From Chryseobacterium defluvii (GTDB taxonomy: Bacteria > Bacteroidota > Bacteroidia > Flavobacteriales > Weeksellaceae), in assembly GCF_003634775.1 (NCBI RefSeq), contig NZ_RBXB01000002.1, forward strand, positions 806,001 through 870,000: DNA of 64,000 nt, read 5' to 3'. Shown here in pieces: positions 16,662 to 26,666 of this stretch (position 1 is its first letter; each line of letters opens with the position of its first letter). The notes below the pieces were generated by a model. It searched no databases. It had not been told where the DNA came from and saw only the letters and a list, made by a program, of their open reading frames with translations. The position numbers were made by a program, and so were the translations under genes.

Positions 16662-19577
16662 ATGAATGTGAAAATATCCAGAAGTTTGGGGATGGTTGCT
16701 GTGCTTTATTTTACAGCGAATTTCAATGCCCAGAACACCAGCAATGACACCTTGCCTAAAGAGCAGAAAATAGAAGAGGTGGTAATGATTGGTTACGGAA
16801 CTCAGAAGAAGAGTAATGTAACCGGAGCTATTGCAAGTATTAAAGCCAGTGATATTGAAAATATCCCGGCGGGTAAACCAGAGCAGGTACTGCAGGGTAG
16901 AGCAGCCGGGGTCAATGTGATTACCAATTCCGGTCAACCTGGTTCAGCTGCTACCATTCGTGTGAGAGGTATTACCAGTTATTCATCAAGTAATGATCCG
17001 CTATGGGTGGTGGATGGTATTGTAGTGGATGGTATCGGTTGGCTGAACCAATCTGATATTGAAAGCATGGAAGTGTTGAAGGATGGTGCATCTTCAGCCA
17101 TTTATGGAGTATCTGCAGCAAGAGGAGTAATCCTGGTGACTACCAAAAAGGGTAAAAAAGGAAGACTGAATATTTCCTATAACGGATTCTACGGAGTGGG
17201 AAGTGCTTCAAGAAGGCTGGATCTTTTGGATGCCACTCAATATGCTACAGTGATTAATGAAGCTTTTGCCAATGATGGAAAGCCGATTCGTTATAATGAT
17301 CCGGCTAGTTTCGGGGCAGGAACAGACTGGCAGGATATCATTTTCAGCAATGCCGAAAGATCAAGCCACGAAGTGAGCATTAGCGGCGGAAATGAGAAAT
17401 CAACATTCTATGGATCTTTCGGTTATTATGACCAGACCGGAATCGTGATGAGCGATATTTCATATTACAAAAGATTAACCGGGCGTCTGAACTCTACCCA
17501 TAAAGTAACAGATTGGTTAACAGTGGGACAGACATTTGCCTATACTCATACAAAATCTCAGGGAATTAATTCCAATGGTGAATTTGGAGGACCTTTAAGT
17601 TCGGCTGTGAATTTAGACCCTACAACACCGGCTGTTGTTACGGATATGAGTGCACAACCATTTCCTAATGATTACTCCAACCCCTATATCTTCAGGGATG
17701 AAAATGGAAATCCTTATGGTATTTCACATTACGTAAACCAAGAGATGTCCAACCCCTTGGCCTTCCGTAATACACAATTAGGAAACAACGGGTGGTCGGA
17801 TGATTTTGTAGCTAATGTTTACGGAGAAGTTAAAATTTCAAAACATTTGACTTTCAAATCTTCCATCAACGGCAAAAAAGCCTATTGGGGGAGTAGAAAC
17901 TTTACTCCGCTCTTCTATCTGAACCCGAATTATACCAATCTTAGTGTAAACAGTTTAAGCAGAACGACACAGGAAAAATTCGAGTGGAGTTTAGAAAATA
18001 CGATCAACTATCAGAATAAATTCGGAAAGCATAATTTGAATGTGCTATTAGGAAACGGATATTACGAATATAATATCGGATTCGGACAAACCGTTACCCA
18101 TACCGATTTACCCGTTAATAATTGGCAGGATGCTTCTTTCAACTTTTATGTACCACCCAACAAAAGAAATACAAATGCATGGGATTATGTAAATACGCAT
18201 AAAGCTTCTTATTTCGGAAGGGTAATTTATGATTATGACAACAGATACTTATTCACCGGAACGTTAAGATATGACGGTTCATCAAAATTTGGAGCCAACA
18301 ATCACTGGGGAACATTCCCTGCGTTCTCTTTAGGTTGGAATGTAAGTAACGAAAGCTTCTGGCCGCAGAATAATATTGTTAACAGCTTGAAATTAAGAGG
18401 AGGATACGGAATTTTAGGAAATGACGGTATTGGAGATTTCAAATTTGCAAGCTTCTATGTTTCCGGAGCTAATTATACATTTATTGATGCGCAAGGAAAT
18501 GAGGTTCTTTTACCGGGATACATTCCCAACACGTTGGAAAACCCGGATCTGAAATGGGAAACCACTTCGCAGTTGAATATTGCGGCAGATTTAAAATTAT
18601 TCAAAAACTTTACCCTTACTGTTGACTGGTATAAAAAGAAAACATCTGATATCCTCAGAGAAATTTTCCTTCCGGGATATGTAGGAGTTACCAATGCACC
18701 GACTGCCAATATCGGAGATATGGAAAACAGAGGGGTTGAAGTAGAATTAGGTTATAAAAAGAACTGGACAGACTTCGGATTTTCCATCAATGGGAACTTC
18801 TCTTACTTAGAAAATGAAGTAACAAGTCTGGAAAGAGGCAGAGAATATCTTGACGGGCCAGGCTTCCAATCTATGGGGCCGGTTCAGAGAATACAGATCG
18901 GGCAACCGTATAATTCTTTCTATGGATTCAAATATTTAGGGGTATTCCAAAATCAGGCACAGATCAATTCTTATGTAAATGCTCAGGGTCAGATGATTCT
19001 TCCCGATGCTAAACCTGGAGATTTTATTTGGTCAGATACCAATGGCGATGGAGTTATCACAGACCTTGATAAAGTGAATCTTGGAAGTTCTATTCCAAAA
19101 TATACTTTTGGTTTAACGGCGAATGTAAATTATAAAAACTGGGATTTAATGATATTCGCTCAGGGAGTGGCAGGAAACAAAGTATTCCAGGGGTTGAGAA
19201 GATTAGATATGCTGGATGCCAATTATCAGACAAGAATACTGAACCGTTGGACAGGAGAAGGGTCTACGAATGAATATCCTCGCTTGACAAGAGATGACAC
19301 CAACAAGAACTATTCCAGAATGTCCGATTATTATTTACAGAAAGGAGATTACTTAAGATTAAAACTTATACAGGTAGGATATACACTTCCGCAAAACGCT
19401 ACTGAAAGCTTTGGAGTAAGTAAAGTCCGTTTTTATGTAACTGCTGAAAATCTTGTAACATTTACAAAATATACAGGGTATGATCCTGAAATTGCAGCCG
19501 GAGACAGTTTCGGTATAGACAGGGCTTTCTATCCACAGGCAAGAACATTTATTTTCGGTGCCAATATCACTTTCTAA
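16662..19577 (+). CDS. SusC/RagA-family TonB-linked outer-membrane transporter
   Basis: 971 residues. After a signal peptide ending near NFNAQ (about residue 23) it goes almost directly to the TonB box (KIEEVVMIGYGTQKKSNVTGAI), then the plug (PGSAATIRVRGITSYSSSNDPLWVVDGI, LKDGASSAIYG, ARGVILVTTKKG) and a 22-strand barrel ending in the aromatic C-terminus FIFGANITF. The carboxypeptidase-regulatory-like domain that usually precedes the TonB box in SusC proteins is absent. It would import oligosaccharides with the SusD lipoprotein encoded directly downstream. It is the first gene of a seven-gene plus-strand locus for beta-glucan use. Confidence 0.95.
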   Translation: MNVKISRSLGMVAVLYFTANFNAQNTSNDTLPKEQKIEEVVMIGYGTQKKSNVTGAIASIKASDIENIPAGKPEQVLQGRAAGVNVITNSGQPGSAATIRVRGITSYSSSNDPLWVVDGIVVDGIGWLNQSDIESMEVLKDGASSAIYGVSAARGVILVTTKKGKKGRLNISYNGFYGVGSASRRLDLLDATQYATVINEAFANDGKPIRYNDPASFGAGTDWQDIIFSNAERSSHEVSISGGNEKSTFYGSFGYYDQTGIVMSDISYYKRLTGRLNSTHKVTDWLTVGQTFAYTHTKSQGINSNGEFGGPLSSAVNLDPTTPAVVTDMSAQPFPNDYSNPYIFRDENGNPYGISHYVNQEMSNPLAFRNTQLGNNGWSDDFVANVYGEVKISKHLTFKSSINGKKAYWGSRNFTPLFYLNPNYTNLSVNSLSRTTQEKFEWSLENTINYQNKFGKHNLNVLLGNGYYEYNIGFGQTVTHTDLPVNNWQDASFNFYVPPNKRNTNAWDYVNTHKASYFGRVIYDYDNRYLFTGTLRYDGSSKFGANNHWGTFPAFSLGWNVSNESFWPQNNIVNSLKLRGGYGILGNDGIGDFKFASFYVSGANYTFIDAQGNEVLLPGYIPNTLENPDLKWETTSQLNIAADLKLFKNFTLTVDWYKKKTSDILREIFLPGYVGVTNAPTANIGDMENRGVEVELGYKKNWTDFGFSINGNFSYLENEVTSLERGREYLDGPGFQSMGPVQRIQIGQPYNSFYGFKYLGVFQNQAQINSYVNAQGQMILPDAKPGDFIWSDTNGDGVITDLDKVNLGSSIPKYTFGLTANVNYKNWDLMIFAQGVAGNKVFQGLRRLDMLDANYQTRILNRWTGEGSTNEYPRLTRDDTNKNYSRMSDYYLQKGDYLRLKLIQVGYTLPQNATESFGVSKVRFYVTAENLVTFTKYTGYDPEIAAGDSFGIDRAFYPQARTFIFGANITF

Positions 19578-19587
19578 TACTATTACA

Positions 19588-21108
19588 ATGAAGAATACAT
19601 TATATAAAATCAGCATAGCAGCATCCCTTTTAATGGGCGTTGCATTCACCAATACAGCTTGTACTAATGATCATATTGAAGATGTGGAATATTTAGGCGC
19701 ATTTTCTACCGAGAACTTTTTCAGAAATGAACAGGAATGCTTCTACGCCCTGGTGGGAGCTTATGATGTCATGAGAAAATATGCGGGAGGATTTGAAAAT
19801 ATGGTCACATTCTTTAATGCAGGGTCTGATGATTTCTATGCAGGAGGAGGAAGTTCAACCGACGGGGCTGGAATTCAAGGGCTTTCTAATTATACGATAA
19901 ACCCTACTATAATTCCTGCAAGCTACTGGCGAGATTATTACCAGGGAATTTCCAGAACCAATGTGCTTATTCAGAAAGTTCCTTTGGCGGATATGAATAA
20001 TGCTACGAAAAACAGATTCATTGCGGAAGCGAAAACATTAAGAGCGTTATATTATTTTGATTTGGTGAGAATGTTTGGAAATATTCCTCTTATCCTGCAG
20101 CCTTTCACCGCTTCAGATGATTTGTACAATGTTCCGCAGGCAGATAAGGCTGCAGTATATACCCAAATAGAAGCAGACCTGTTAAGCGCCATTCCGGACT
20201 TACCAATGGTGGTTCCTGCTGATCAGAAAGGACGTTTATCACAAGGGGCTGCAAAAGCGCTATTAGGGAAAATCTATTTATACAATAATAAAAAAGCAGA
20301 AGCTGCCGCACAATTGGCAGATGTAAATGGAACTCCGGGTGGAACCAGCCAATACGGGTATAAGCTTGTGAGCAATTTTGCCAGTTTATGGGTAACGGAT
20401 AATAAGTTTACAACAGAGTCTATCATTGAAGTCAATCATACCAATCTAGGGAATTCAGACTGGAGCTTTTGGGGACAGGGAAATGATGAAGGAAATTCTA
20501 TCTGCATTATGACCTCGCTTCGTTCCTATACGCGTAATGATGCTACGGCTCCGGATTTGGTTTCAGGATGGGCTTTCAATCCGGTTACGGATAACTTATT
20601 CAATTTTATGCAGGGAGATCCGCGTCTTGATGCCTCTATTTTTAATGCAAAAGCTTTAAAGCAAGCCGGTAAAATTGATTATTCTGCGGCTTATATGGAT
20701 TCAGGATATTTCTTAAATAAATATTTACCTACAAAAGATGAAGTAACCACTTTACCGGGAGCTGCAGAATTGAACTACCGTCAGAACTATATTCTGATCA
20801 GACTGGCAGACACCTATTTATTGGAAGCGGAAGCGCTTAACGGAACAGGAGCAAGAGCACAGGCTTTGCTGGATGCAGTAAGAGCAAGAGTAGGATTGGC
20901 ATCAGTTCCGGTTTCTTTACAGGCTATTAAAGATGAAAGAAGAAGAGAATTGATAGGAGAAGGACACCGTTGGTTTGACCTGGTAAGATGGGGCGATGCA
21001 CCAACCGTTTTAGCTGCAAGAGGTTTTAAAGCAAATAAAAATGAAGTATTGCCAATTCCTCTGACTGAAATGACCGGAACAGCTCTTCATCAAAACCCTG
21101 GGTATTAA
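19588..21108 (+). CDS. SusD/RagB-family surface glycan-binding lipoprotein
   Basis: 506 residues from the ATG at 19588, 10 bases after the susC stop. The signal peptide ends in the lipobox TNTAC; the lipidated cysteine is followed by TNDHIEDVEY, acid-rich as in surface-exported lipoproteins. The N-terminal TPR region (RFIAEAKTLRALYYFDLVRMFGNIPL) and the C-terminal ERRRELIGEGHRWFDLVRWG motif are diagnostic of SusD/RagB. It should cap SusC and bind the glucan oligosaccharide. Length and gene order are standard for a PUL. Confidence 0.95.
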   Translation: MKNTLYKISIAASLLMGVAFTNTACTNDHIEDVEYLGAFSTENFFRNEQECFYALVGAYDVMRKYAGGFENMVTFFNAGSDDFYAGGGSSTDGAGIQGLSNYTINPTIIPASYWRDYYQGISRTNVLIQKVPLADMNNATKNRFIAEAKTLRALYYFDLVRMFGNIPLILQPFTASDDLYNVPQADKAAVYTQIEADLLSAIPDLPMVVPADQKGRLSQGAAKALLGKIYLYNNKKAEAAAQLADVNGTPGGTSQYGYKLVSNFASLWVTDNKFTTESIIEVNHTNLGNSDWSFWGQGNDEGNSICIMTSLRSYTRNDATAPDLVSGWAFNPVTDNLFNFMQGDPRLDASIFNAKALKQAGKIDYSAAYMDSGYFLNKYLPTKDEVTTLPGAAELNYRQNYILIRLADTYLLEAEALNGTGARAQALLDAVRARVGLASVPVSLQAIKDERRRELIGEGHRWFDLVRWGDAPTVLAARGFKANKNEVLPIPLTEMTGTALHQNPGY

Positions 21109-21126
21109 TCTTTAATTTTTGAAATA

Positions 21127-21981
21127 ATGATAACAAGATCTATTCATAAAAGACTTTTATTTAGCGCAGCTATTTTTTTCATGGCGAGCTGTTCCCCTGA
21201 CACGGTAGACGGTGACGGAAACGGAATTACTCAAAGTTCCGTAGATGCTTCTTTCACAGCGACAAAAACTGCCGAGAACAGATATACCTTAAAAAGAAAT
21301 TTCAACAACTATATTACTTCAAAATGGAATATAGACGATGATGGATTCAACATCGGTAAAGAAGAGGAGAAACTTTTCCTACCGGATGCAGGTACGTATG
21401 TGATCCAGCATCAGGCTATCGGAATAGGAGGCGTTGTAGCAGGAACATCAAGCCAGAGTATTGTTGTTCCTACTTCGGACCCCGTTTCCGGAAATATGAT
21501 TCAGGGGGGAAGATTCGATACCCCGGCTGAGATTGCTAAATGGACCAAGCATATCATCAGTCCATCCGGTGCCGAATGGATTTTTGCTAACGGAAAGGCA
21601 ACAATTGTTGCCAATGGTGGCAGTCAGCAGGCTATTTACCAGGCAGTGAACGTTGAAGCAGGTAAAAAGTATTCCATTGATATGGTGGCTTCTTCGGATA
21701 CGGCTTTGGTAGATACATGGTTTGAAGTATATGTTTTAAACAGTGTTCCGGCGTCAGGTCAGGATATGGGAGGTGCTGTCTACAGAAATATCAATACCTG
21801 GGCGGGTTGTGGGACATCTGCCTTTAAAGGAAAAGTATCCTCAGTGGGTTGCGATGCGGGTAAAAACGGCGGTGTTTATACTGCTACCACAACAGGAACC
21901 GTATATCTTGTCATTAAATGTGGCGGAAAAACGGTCAACGGACTAAGCATTGATAAAGTTGAGTTCCGAAGAATGCAATAG
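21127..21981 (+). CDS. PUL lipoprotein with PKD-like and carbohydrate-binding-like domains (probable SGBP)
   Basis: 284 residues with a lipoprotein signal ending FMASC (cysteine near residue 23), then SPDTVDGDGN. Residues about 40-115 have a PKD-like beta-sandwich pattern (YTLKRNFNNY, AGTYVIQHQAIGIGG). Residues about 125-284 resemble a CBM4/9-type jelly roll (NMIQGGRFDTPAEIAKWTKH, VNVEAGKKYSIDMVASSD, GTVYLVIKCGGKTVNGLSID). The position after SusD matches the surface glycan-binding proteins of characterised beta-glucan PULs, so it likely holds the polysaccharide at the surface. No catalytic residues are evident. The family assignment is by pattern, not by search. Confidence 0.8.
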   Translation: MITRSIHKRLLFSAAIFFMASCSPDTVDGDGNGITQSSVDASFTATKTAENRYTLKRNFNNYITSKWNIDDDGFNIGKEEEKLFLPDAGTYVIQHQAIGIGGVVAGTSSQSIVVPTSDPVSGNMIQGGRFDTPAEIAKWTKHIISPSGAEWIFANGKATIVANGGSQQAIYQAVNVEAGKKYSIDMVASSDTALVDTWFEVYVLNSVPASGQDMGGAVYRNINTWAGCGTSAFKGKVSSVGCDAGKNGGVYTATTTGTVYLVIKCGGKTVNGLSIDKVEFRRMQ

Positions 21982-22001
21982 ATTAATTATAATCACTTCC
22001 T

Positions 22002-23465
22002 ATGAGATCAAAAAATTCATATAGTTTCTTTATTAGAGGTGCTGCACTTTGCGGTGTAGCACTTCTTTCTTTTTTAAACTGCAGCAGCACGACAGCCGAT
22101 TCTTCCAATAATGAGAATCCGGGAAACGGGGGCGGGAATGCTACAGGTGATCCCGTTCAGGTTTGGTTAACGAAAGGAGACCAGTCTGTAAAGCTTCAGC
22201 AGCAAGGCAATATCTTTTTTACCAAAGGTTCCGGTGCAGGACAGAATATAGAAGTGGATGCATCACAAGTGTTCCAGACGGTTGACGGTTTCGGATATAC
22301 CCTTACCGGAGGCAGTGTGGAAGTCATCAACCAGCTTTCCGCAGCTAAAAAGCAAGAATTGCTCAATGACCTTTTCGGCAGCTCCGGAATTGGAGTCAGT
22401 TATCTGAGAATAAGTATCGGAGCATCAGATCTAAACAGCCAGGTTTTTTCCTATGATGATGTACCGGCCGGACAAACAGATACCGCACTTGCTCAATTCA
22501 GTCTAACAAAAGATCAGGCTTTAATTCAGATGTTAAAAGACATTCTGATGATCAATCCCAATATTAAAATCCTGGCAACACCCTGGTCTGCACCGGTTTG
22601 GATGAAAGATAACGGTAACAGTGTAGGAGGAAGCCTTAAACCTGAGTATTATGGGGTGTATGCACAGTATTTTGTAAAATATATCCAGCAAATGAAAGCA
22701 CAGGGAATTACTATTGATGCGATTACCCCTCAAAACGAGCCTTTACATCCCGGTAATAACCCAAGTATGTATATGACTGCTGCTGATCAGGCAACATTTG
22801 TTAAAAGCCATTTAGGACCTGCTTTCCAGGCGGCTAATCTTAATACAAAAATTATTGTTTACGATCATAATTGCGATAATCCTACTTATCCTTTAAGCAT
22901 TCTTAATGATGCCGTTGCTAATCCTTTTGTGGATGGTTCTGCTTTTCATTTGTATGCCGGAGATATTTCAACTTTAGGAAATGTACACAATCTGTTCCCT
23001 AATAAAAACGTCTATTTTACAGAGCAATGGACAAGTTCTACCGGAGACTTCTCAGGAGATTTGGATTGGCATATGAAAAATGTGATCATCGGTTCGATGA
23101 GAAACTGGAGCAAAACCGCCCTTGAATGGAATGTTGCCAATGATACCTCTTTTGGACCTCATACTCCGGGTGGATGTACCCAATGCAAAGGAGCAATCAC
23201 AGTAACAGGTAGTACAGGATATGATAAAAATGTAGCATATTATATCATTGCACAGGCTTCGAAGTTCGTTCCTGCAGGCTCTAAAAGAATTGCTTCCACG
23301 CAGGTGAATAACCTTTCATCAGTAGCGTTTATAACTCCGGCCAATAAAAAAGTTCTTATTGTTCAGAACTCGGGAAGCTCCTCTCAAACATTTAATATTA
23401 AATTTGATGGAAATACTGCGTCAGCCACAATTACAGCAAAATCGGCTGCAACATACATTTTTTAA
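22002..23465 (+). CDS. GH30 glycoside hydrolase, probable surface beta-1,6-glucanase
   Basis: 487 residues with a lipoprotein signal (lipobox SFLNC, cysteine 27) followed by a Ser/Asn/Gly-rich linker to about residue 50. The (beta/alpha)8 domain has the acid/base Glu246 in ITPQNEP and the nucleophile Glu341 in VYFTEQW, plus LATPWSAPVWMK, all typical of GH30. The C-terminal 70 residues form the usual beta side domain. It resembles subfamily 3, which includes endo-beta-1,6-glucanases such as the one in the Bacteroides thetaiotaomicron beta-1,6-glucan PUL. Subfamily and linkage remain predictions. The lipid anchor suggests it acts on polysaccharide at the cell surface. Confidence 0.88.
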   Translation: MRSKNSYSFFIRGAALCGVALLSFLNCSSTTADSSNNENPGNGGGNATGDPVQVWLTKGDQSVKLQQQGNIFFTKGSGAGQNIEVDASQVFQTVDGFGYTLTGGSVEVINQLSAAKKQELLNDLFGSSGIGVSYLRISIGASDLNSQVFSYDDVPAGQTDTALAQFSLTKDQALIQMLKDILMINPNIKILATPWSAPVWMKDNGNSVGGSLKPEYYGVYAQYFVKYIQQMKAQGITIDAITPQNEPLHPGNNPSMYMTAADQATFVKSHLGPAFQAANLNTKIIVYDHNCDNPTYPLSILNDAVANPFVDGSAFHLYAGDISTLGNVHNLFPNKNVYFTEQWTSSTGDFSGDLDWHMKNVIIGSMRNWSKTALEWNVANDTSFGPHTPGGCTQCKGAITVTGSTGYDKNVAYYIIAQASKFVPAGSKRIASTQVNNLSSVAFITPANKKVLIVQNSGSSSQTFNIKFDGNTASATITAKSAATYIF

Positions 23466-23476
23466 ATGAAAATATA

Positions 23477-25696
23477 ATGAAAAAGCTTTTCTTCATCATT
23501 CTGTCACTATCCTCAGCAAGTGTATTTTCCCAAAAGACAATTGATCAACGGGTGTCCGAACTTTTATCTAAAATGACCCTGGAGGAAAAAATAGGGCAAT
23601 TGGTTCAATACAGCGGTTTTGAATATGCAACAGGCCCTCAGAACTCCAACTCTGCAACAGTTTTAGAAGAAATAAAAAAAGGAAAAGTGGGTTCTATGCT
23701 TAATGTAACCGGAGTAGAAGAAACAAAGGCTTTTCAGAAATTGGCAATGCAATCCAGACTTAAAATTCCTTTGCTGTTCGGGCAGGATGTTATTCATGGA
23801 TTCAGAACAACATTTCCTGTCAATCTCGGACAGGCTGCAAGCTGGGATTTGGGCTTAATTGAAAAATCCGAAAGGATTGCCGCCACAGAAGCTTCCGCTT
23901 ACGGAATCCACTGGACCTTTGCACCAATGGTGGATGTAGCAAGAGATCCGAGATGGGGAAGGGTAATGGAAGGTTCTGGGGAAGATACCTATCTGGGAAC
24001 GCAGATTGCATTGGCAAGAATTAGAGGCTTTCAGGGAAAAGGATTGGGAAATCTTGACGCCATTATGGCCTGTGCAAAACATTTTGCTGCCTATGGAGCT
24101 GCAGTTGGCGGAAGAGATTATAACTCTGTCGACATGAGCTTACGACAATTGAATGAAACCTATTTACCTCCATTTAAAGCAGCTGCAGAAGCGGGTGTTG
24201 CCACTTTCATGAATTCTTTCAATGACATTAATGGAATCCCTGCAACAGCCAATCAGTACATACTCAGAGATTTGTTAAAAGACAAATGGAACTATAAAGG
24301 TTTTGTAGTTTCAGACTGGGGAAGTATCGGGGAAATGGTTCCTCACGGATATGCGAAAGATAATAAGGAAGCTGCTGAAAGAGCTATTTTAGCAGGAAGT
24401 GACATGGATATGGAAAGCCGCGCTTACATGGCGGAGCTTCCCAAACTAGTTCAGGAAGGAAAAGTAGAGGTAAAATTCATTGATGATGCGGCAAGAAGAA
24501 TTTTAACCAAGAAATTTGAAATGGGTTTATTTGATGATCCGTTCAGGTTCAGTAATGAGAAAAGACAGAAAGAACAGACCAATAATCAGGAAAACAGAAA
24601 ATTCGGAAGAGAATTCGGTTCAAAAAGTATTGTTTTATTGAAAAATCAGAACCATATTCTTCCACTTTCAAAATCTGCGAAAACCGTTGCACTGATTGGT
24701 CCTTTTGGAAAAGAAACGACTGCCAATCATGGTTTCTGGTCTATTGCTTTCAAAGATGATAATCAAAGAATTGTTACCCAGTTCGACGGGATCAAAAATC
24801 AGCTGGATAAAAATTCAACCTTATTATATGCGAAAGGCTGTAATGTAGATGATCAGGATAAATCGATGTTTGCCGAAGCAGTGGAAACCGCAAAAAAAGC
24901 AGATGTAGTTATTATGACGTTGGGAGAAGGCCATGCTATGAGTGGCGAAGCAAAGAGCAGAAGCAATATTCATTTTTCAGGAGTTCAGGAAGAATTATTG
25001 AAAGAAATTGCCAAAACCGGAAAACCTGTTGTTTTAATGATCAATGCAGGAAGACCTCTTGTTTTCGATTGGGCTGCAGACAATATCCCAGCCATTCTAT
25101 ACACGTGGTGGTTAGGAACCGAGGCAGGAAATTCTATTGCTGATGTTCTTTTCGGAACGGTAAATCCCGGGGGAAAATTACCCATGAGTTTCCCCAGAAC
25201 AGAAGGGCAAATACCTGTTTATTACAACCATTACAATACAGGAAGACCTGCCAAAAACAATACGGACAGAAACTATGTTTCCGCCTATATAGACTTGGAT
25301 AACGATCCTAAATTTCCGTTTGGTTACGGATTAAGCTATACTCAATTCAACTATTCGGATTTAAAATTAAGTTCAACCAATTTGAAGGGCAATCAGGCTT
25401 TAAACATCAGCGTGAATGTTTCCAATACCGGAAATTATGATGGGGAAGAAGTGGTGCAGCTTTATATCAGGGATTTATTCGGAAAAGTAGTAAGACCGGT
25501 AAAAGAGTTGAAAAGCTTCCAAAAAATATTCATTAAAAAAGGAGAAAGTAAAACGATAACCTTCAGGCTTACCCCTGACAATTTGAAATTCTACGATGAT
25601 GCCTTACATTATGACTGGGAAAGTGGTGAGTTCGATATTATGGTAGGACCCAATTCTCAGGATGTTCAGACAAAAAGAATTAATTGGGTGAAATAA
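23477..25696 (+). CDS. bglX: GH3 beta-glucosidase (BglX-like), periplasmic
   Basis: 739 residues with a signal peptide ending VFSQ (residue 19) and no lipobox. The GH3 N-terminal barrel shows FGQDVIHGFRTTFP, the KHFAAYG motif (201-207) and the nucleophile Asp280 in FVVSDWGS. The C-terminal alpha/beta domain has GEGHAMSGEAKSRS, where the acid/base is expected, and the last 90 residues are a fibronectin-III-like domain (VNVSNTGNYDGEEVVQLYIRD). Such enzymes remove terminal glucose from beta-linked gluco-oligosaccharides. It begins 11 bases after the GH30 stop, so it is in the same operon. It would finish the imported oligosaccharides in the periplasm. Confidence 0.93.
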   Translation: MKKLFFIILSLSSASVFSQKTIDQRVSELLSKMTLEEKIGQLVQYSGFEYATGPQNSNSATVLEEIKKGKVGSMLNVTGVEETKAFQKLAMQSRLKIPLLFGQDVIHGFRTTFPVNLGQAASWDLGLIEKSERIAATEASAYGIHWTFAPMVDVARDPRWGRVMEGSGEDTYLGTQIALARIRGFQGKGLGNLDAIMACAKHFAAYGAAVGGRDYNSVDMSLRQLNETYLPPFKAAAEAGVATFMNSFNDINGIPATANQYILRDLLKDKWNYKGFVVSDWGSIGEMVPHGYAKDNKEAAERAILAGSDMDMESRAYMAELPKLVQEGKVEVKFIDDAARRILTKKFEMGLFDDPFRFSNEKRQKEQTNNQENRKFGREFGSKSIVLLKNQNHILPLSKSAKTVALIGPFGKETTANHGFWSIAFKDDNQRIVTQFDGIKNQLDKNSTLLYAKGCNVDDQDKSMFAEAVETAKKADVVIMTLGEGHAMSGEAKSRSNIHFSGVQEELLKEIAKTGKPVVLMINAGRPLVFDWAADNIPAILYTWWLGTEAGNSIADVLFGTVNPGGKLPMSFPRTEGQIPVYYNHYNTGRPAKNNTDRNYVSAYIDLDNDPKFPFGYGLSYTQFNYSDLKLSSTNLKGNQALNISVNVSNTGNYDGEEVVQLYIRDLFGKVVRPVKELKSFQKIFIKKGESKTITFRLTPDNLKFYDDALHYDWESGEFDIMVGPNSQDVQTKRINWVK

Positions 25697-25739
25697 GAAA
25701 TGAAATGAGATGAGGTAATAGTGTGTCAAGTTTCATTTA

Positions 25740-25801
25740 ATCAATAGGAGCGGGCTTTAGCCCGCATCAAATAAAAAGTGTTAATAAGGCTTTAGCCAAA
25801 A
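25740..25801. repeat. GGCTTTAGCC-type palindromic spacer repeat
   Basis: GCGGGCTTTAGCCCGC (25748-25763) is a GC-rich palindrome, and a shorter copy of the same core, GGCTTTAGCC, occurs at 25787-25796. A related GGGCTT/AAGCCC palindrome is at 16544-16557. It lies in the only long gap inside the locus, between the GH3 and GH16 genes, and may act as an attenuator or mRNA-processing hairpin, or be a dispersed repeat. Confidence 0.55.
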
Positions 25802-25816
25802 CTTAAACATCAATCA

Positions 25817-26626
25817 ATGAAGATTAAAATTCAATATATTTTTCATTTAATCCTGGGTGGAACCTTCGCTTTTTCTGTCATGAATTGTGCTTCTAATAAG
25901 CCGGATTCTGACAGGAAACTGATATGGAGCGATGAATTCAATAAAAAAGGATTACCGGATTCTTCCAAATGGAATTATGACGTTGGCGGACATGGTTTCG
26001 GAAATGAAGAAGCTCAATTTTATACCAAAGACCGGTTGGAAAATGCAAGAATGGAAAACGGAAATCTCATCATTGAAGCCCGTAAAGAAAATTGGAAGCA
26101 AAGCAAATATACTTCCGCAAGACTTTTAACCAAAGGTAAATTTTCATTTCAATACGGAACTGTTGAAGTAAGGGCAAAGCTTCCTAAAGGACGTGGAAGC
26201 TGGCCTGCAATATGGATGATGAGTGAAAACATGAAACAATGGCCGGATGACGGTGAATTGGATATCATGGAACATGTAGGCTATAATCAGGGGTACATCC
26301 ATGCTTCAGTTCATACAAAGAAATATAATCATATTCAGGGAACGCAGAAAACAGATACGATTCTGGTAAATGATGCAAGCGAAAAATTCCATGTATATAA
26401 AGCAGACTGGACACCTGAAAAAATTAATGTGTATGTGGATGATAAAAAATATTTCACCTATATCAATAAAGAAAAAACAGATGAAGCATGGCCTTTCGAC
26501 CGACCGTATTATATCATTTTAAATTTAGCGGTTGGTGGATTCTGGGGAGGAAAAGAAGGTATTGACGACACTATTTTTCCGCAGAAATATTACATAGACT
26601 ATGTGAGGGTATATCAAAATAAATAA
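25817..26626 (+). CDS. GH16 beta-1,3-glucanase (laminarinase-like) lipoprotein
   Basis: 269 residues with a lipoprotein signal (VMNC, cysteine 24) followed by ASNKPDSDR. The GH16 catalytic motif DGELDIMEHVG gives nucleophile Glu147, Asp149 and acid/base Glu152, with the extra residue between Asp and the second Glu that marks laminarinase-type enzymes. Substrate-cleft segments WSDEFN (37-42) and SWPAIWMM (128-135) are present. It should cut beta-1,3 (or mixed-linkage) glucan. With GH30 and GH3 neighbours it points to beta-1,3/1,6-glucan as the target of the locus. A 120-base gap with a palindrome separates it from the GH3 gene. Confidence 0.92.
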   Translation: MKIKIQYIFHLILGGTFAFSVMNCASNKPDSDRKLIWSDEFNKKGLPDSSKWNYDVGGHGFGNEEAQFYTKDRLENARMENGNLIIEARKENWKQSKYTSARLLTKGKFSFQYGTVEVRAKLPKGRGSWPAIWMMSENMKQWPDDGELDIMEHVGYNQGYIHASVHTKKYNHIQGTQKTDTILVNDASEKFHVYKADWTPEKINVYVDDKKYFTYINKEKTDEAWPFDRPYYIILNLAVGGFWGGKEGIDDTIFPQKYYIDYVRVYQNK

Positions 26627-26666
26627 ATGAAGAGAGGGCATTTAGCTCAAAAAACAGAAAAGAAAT

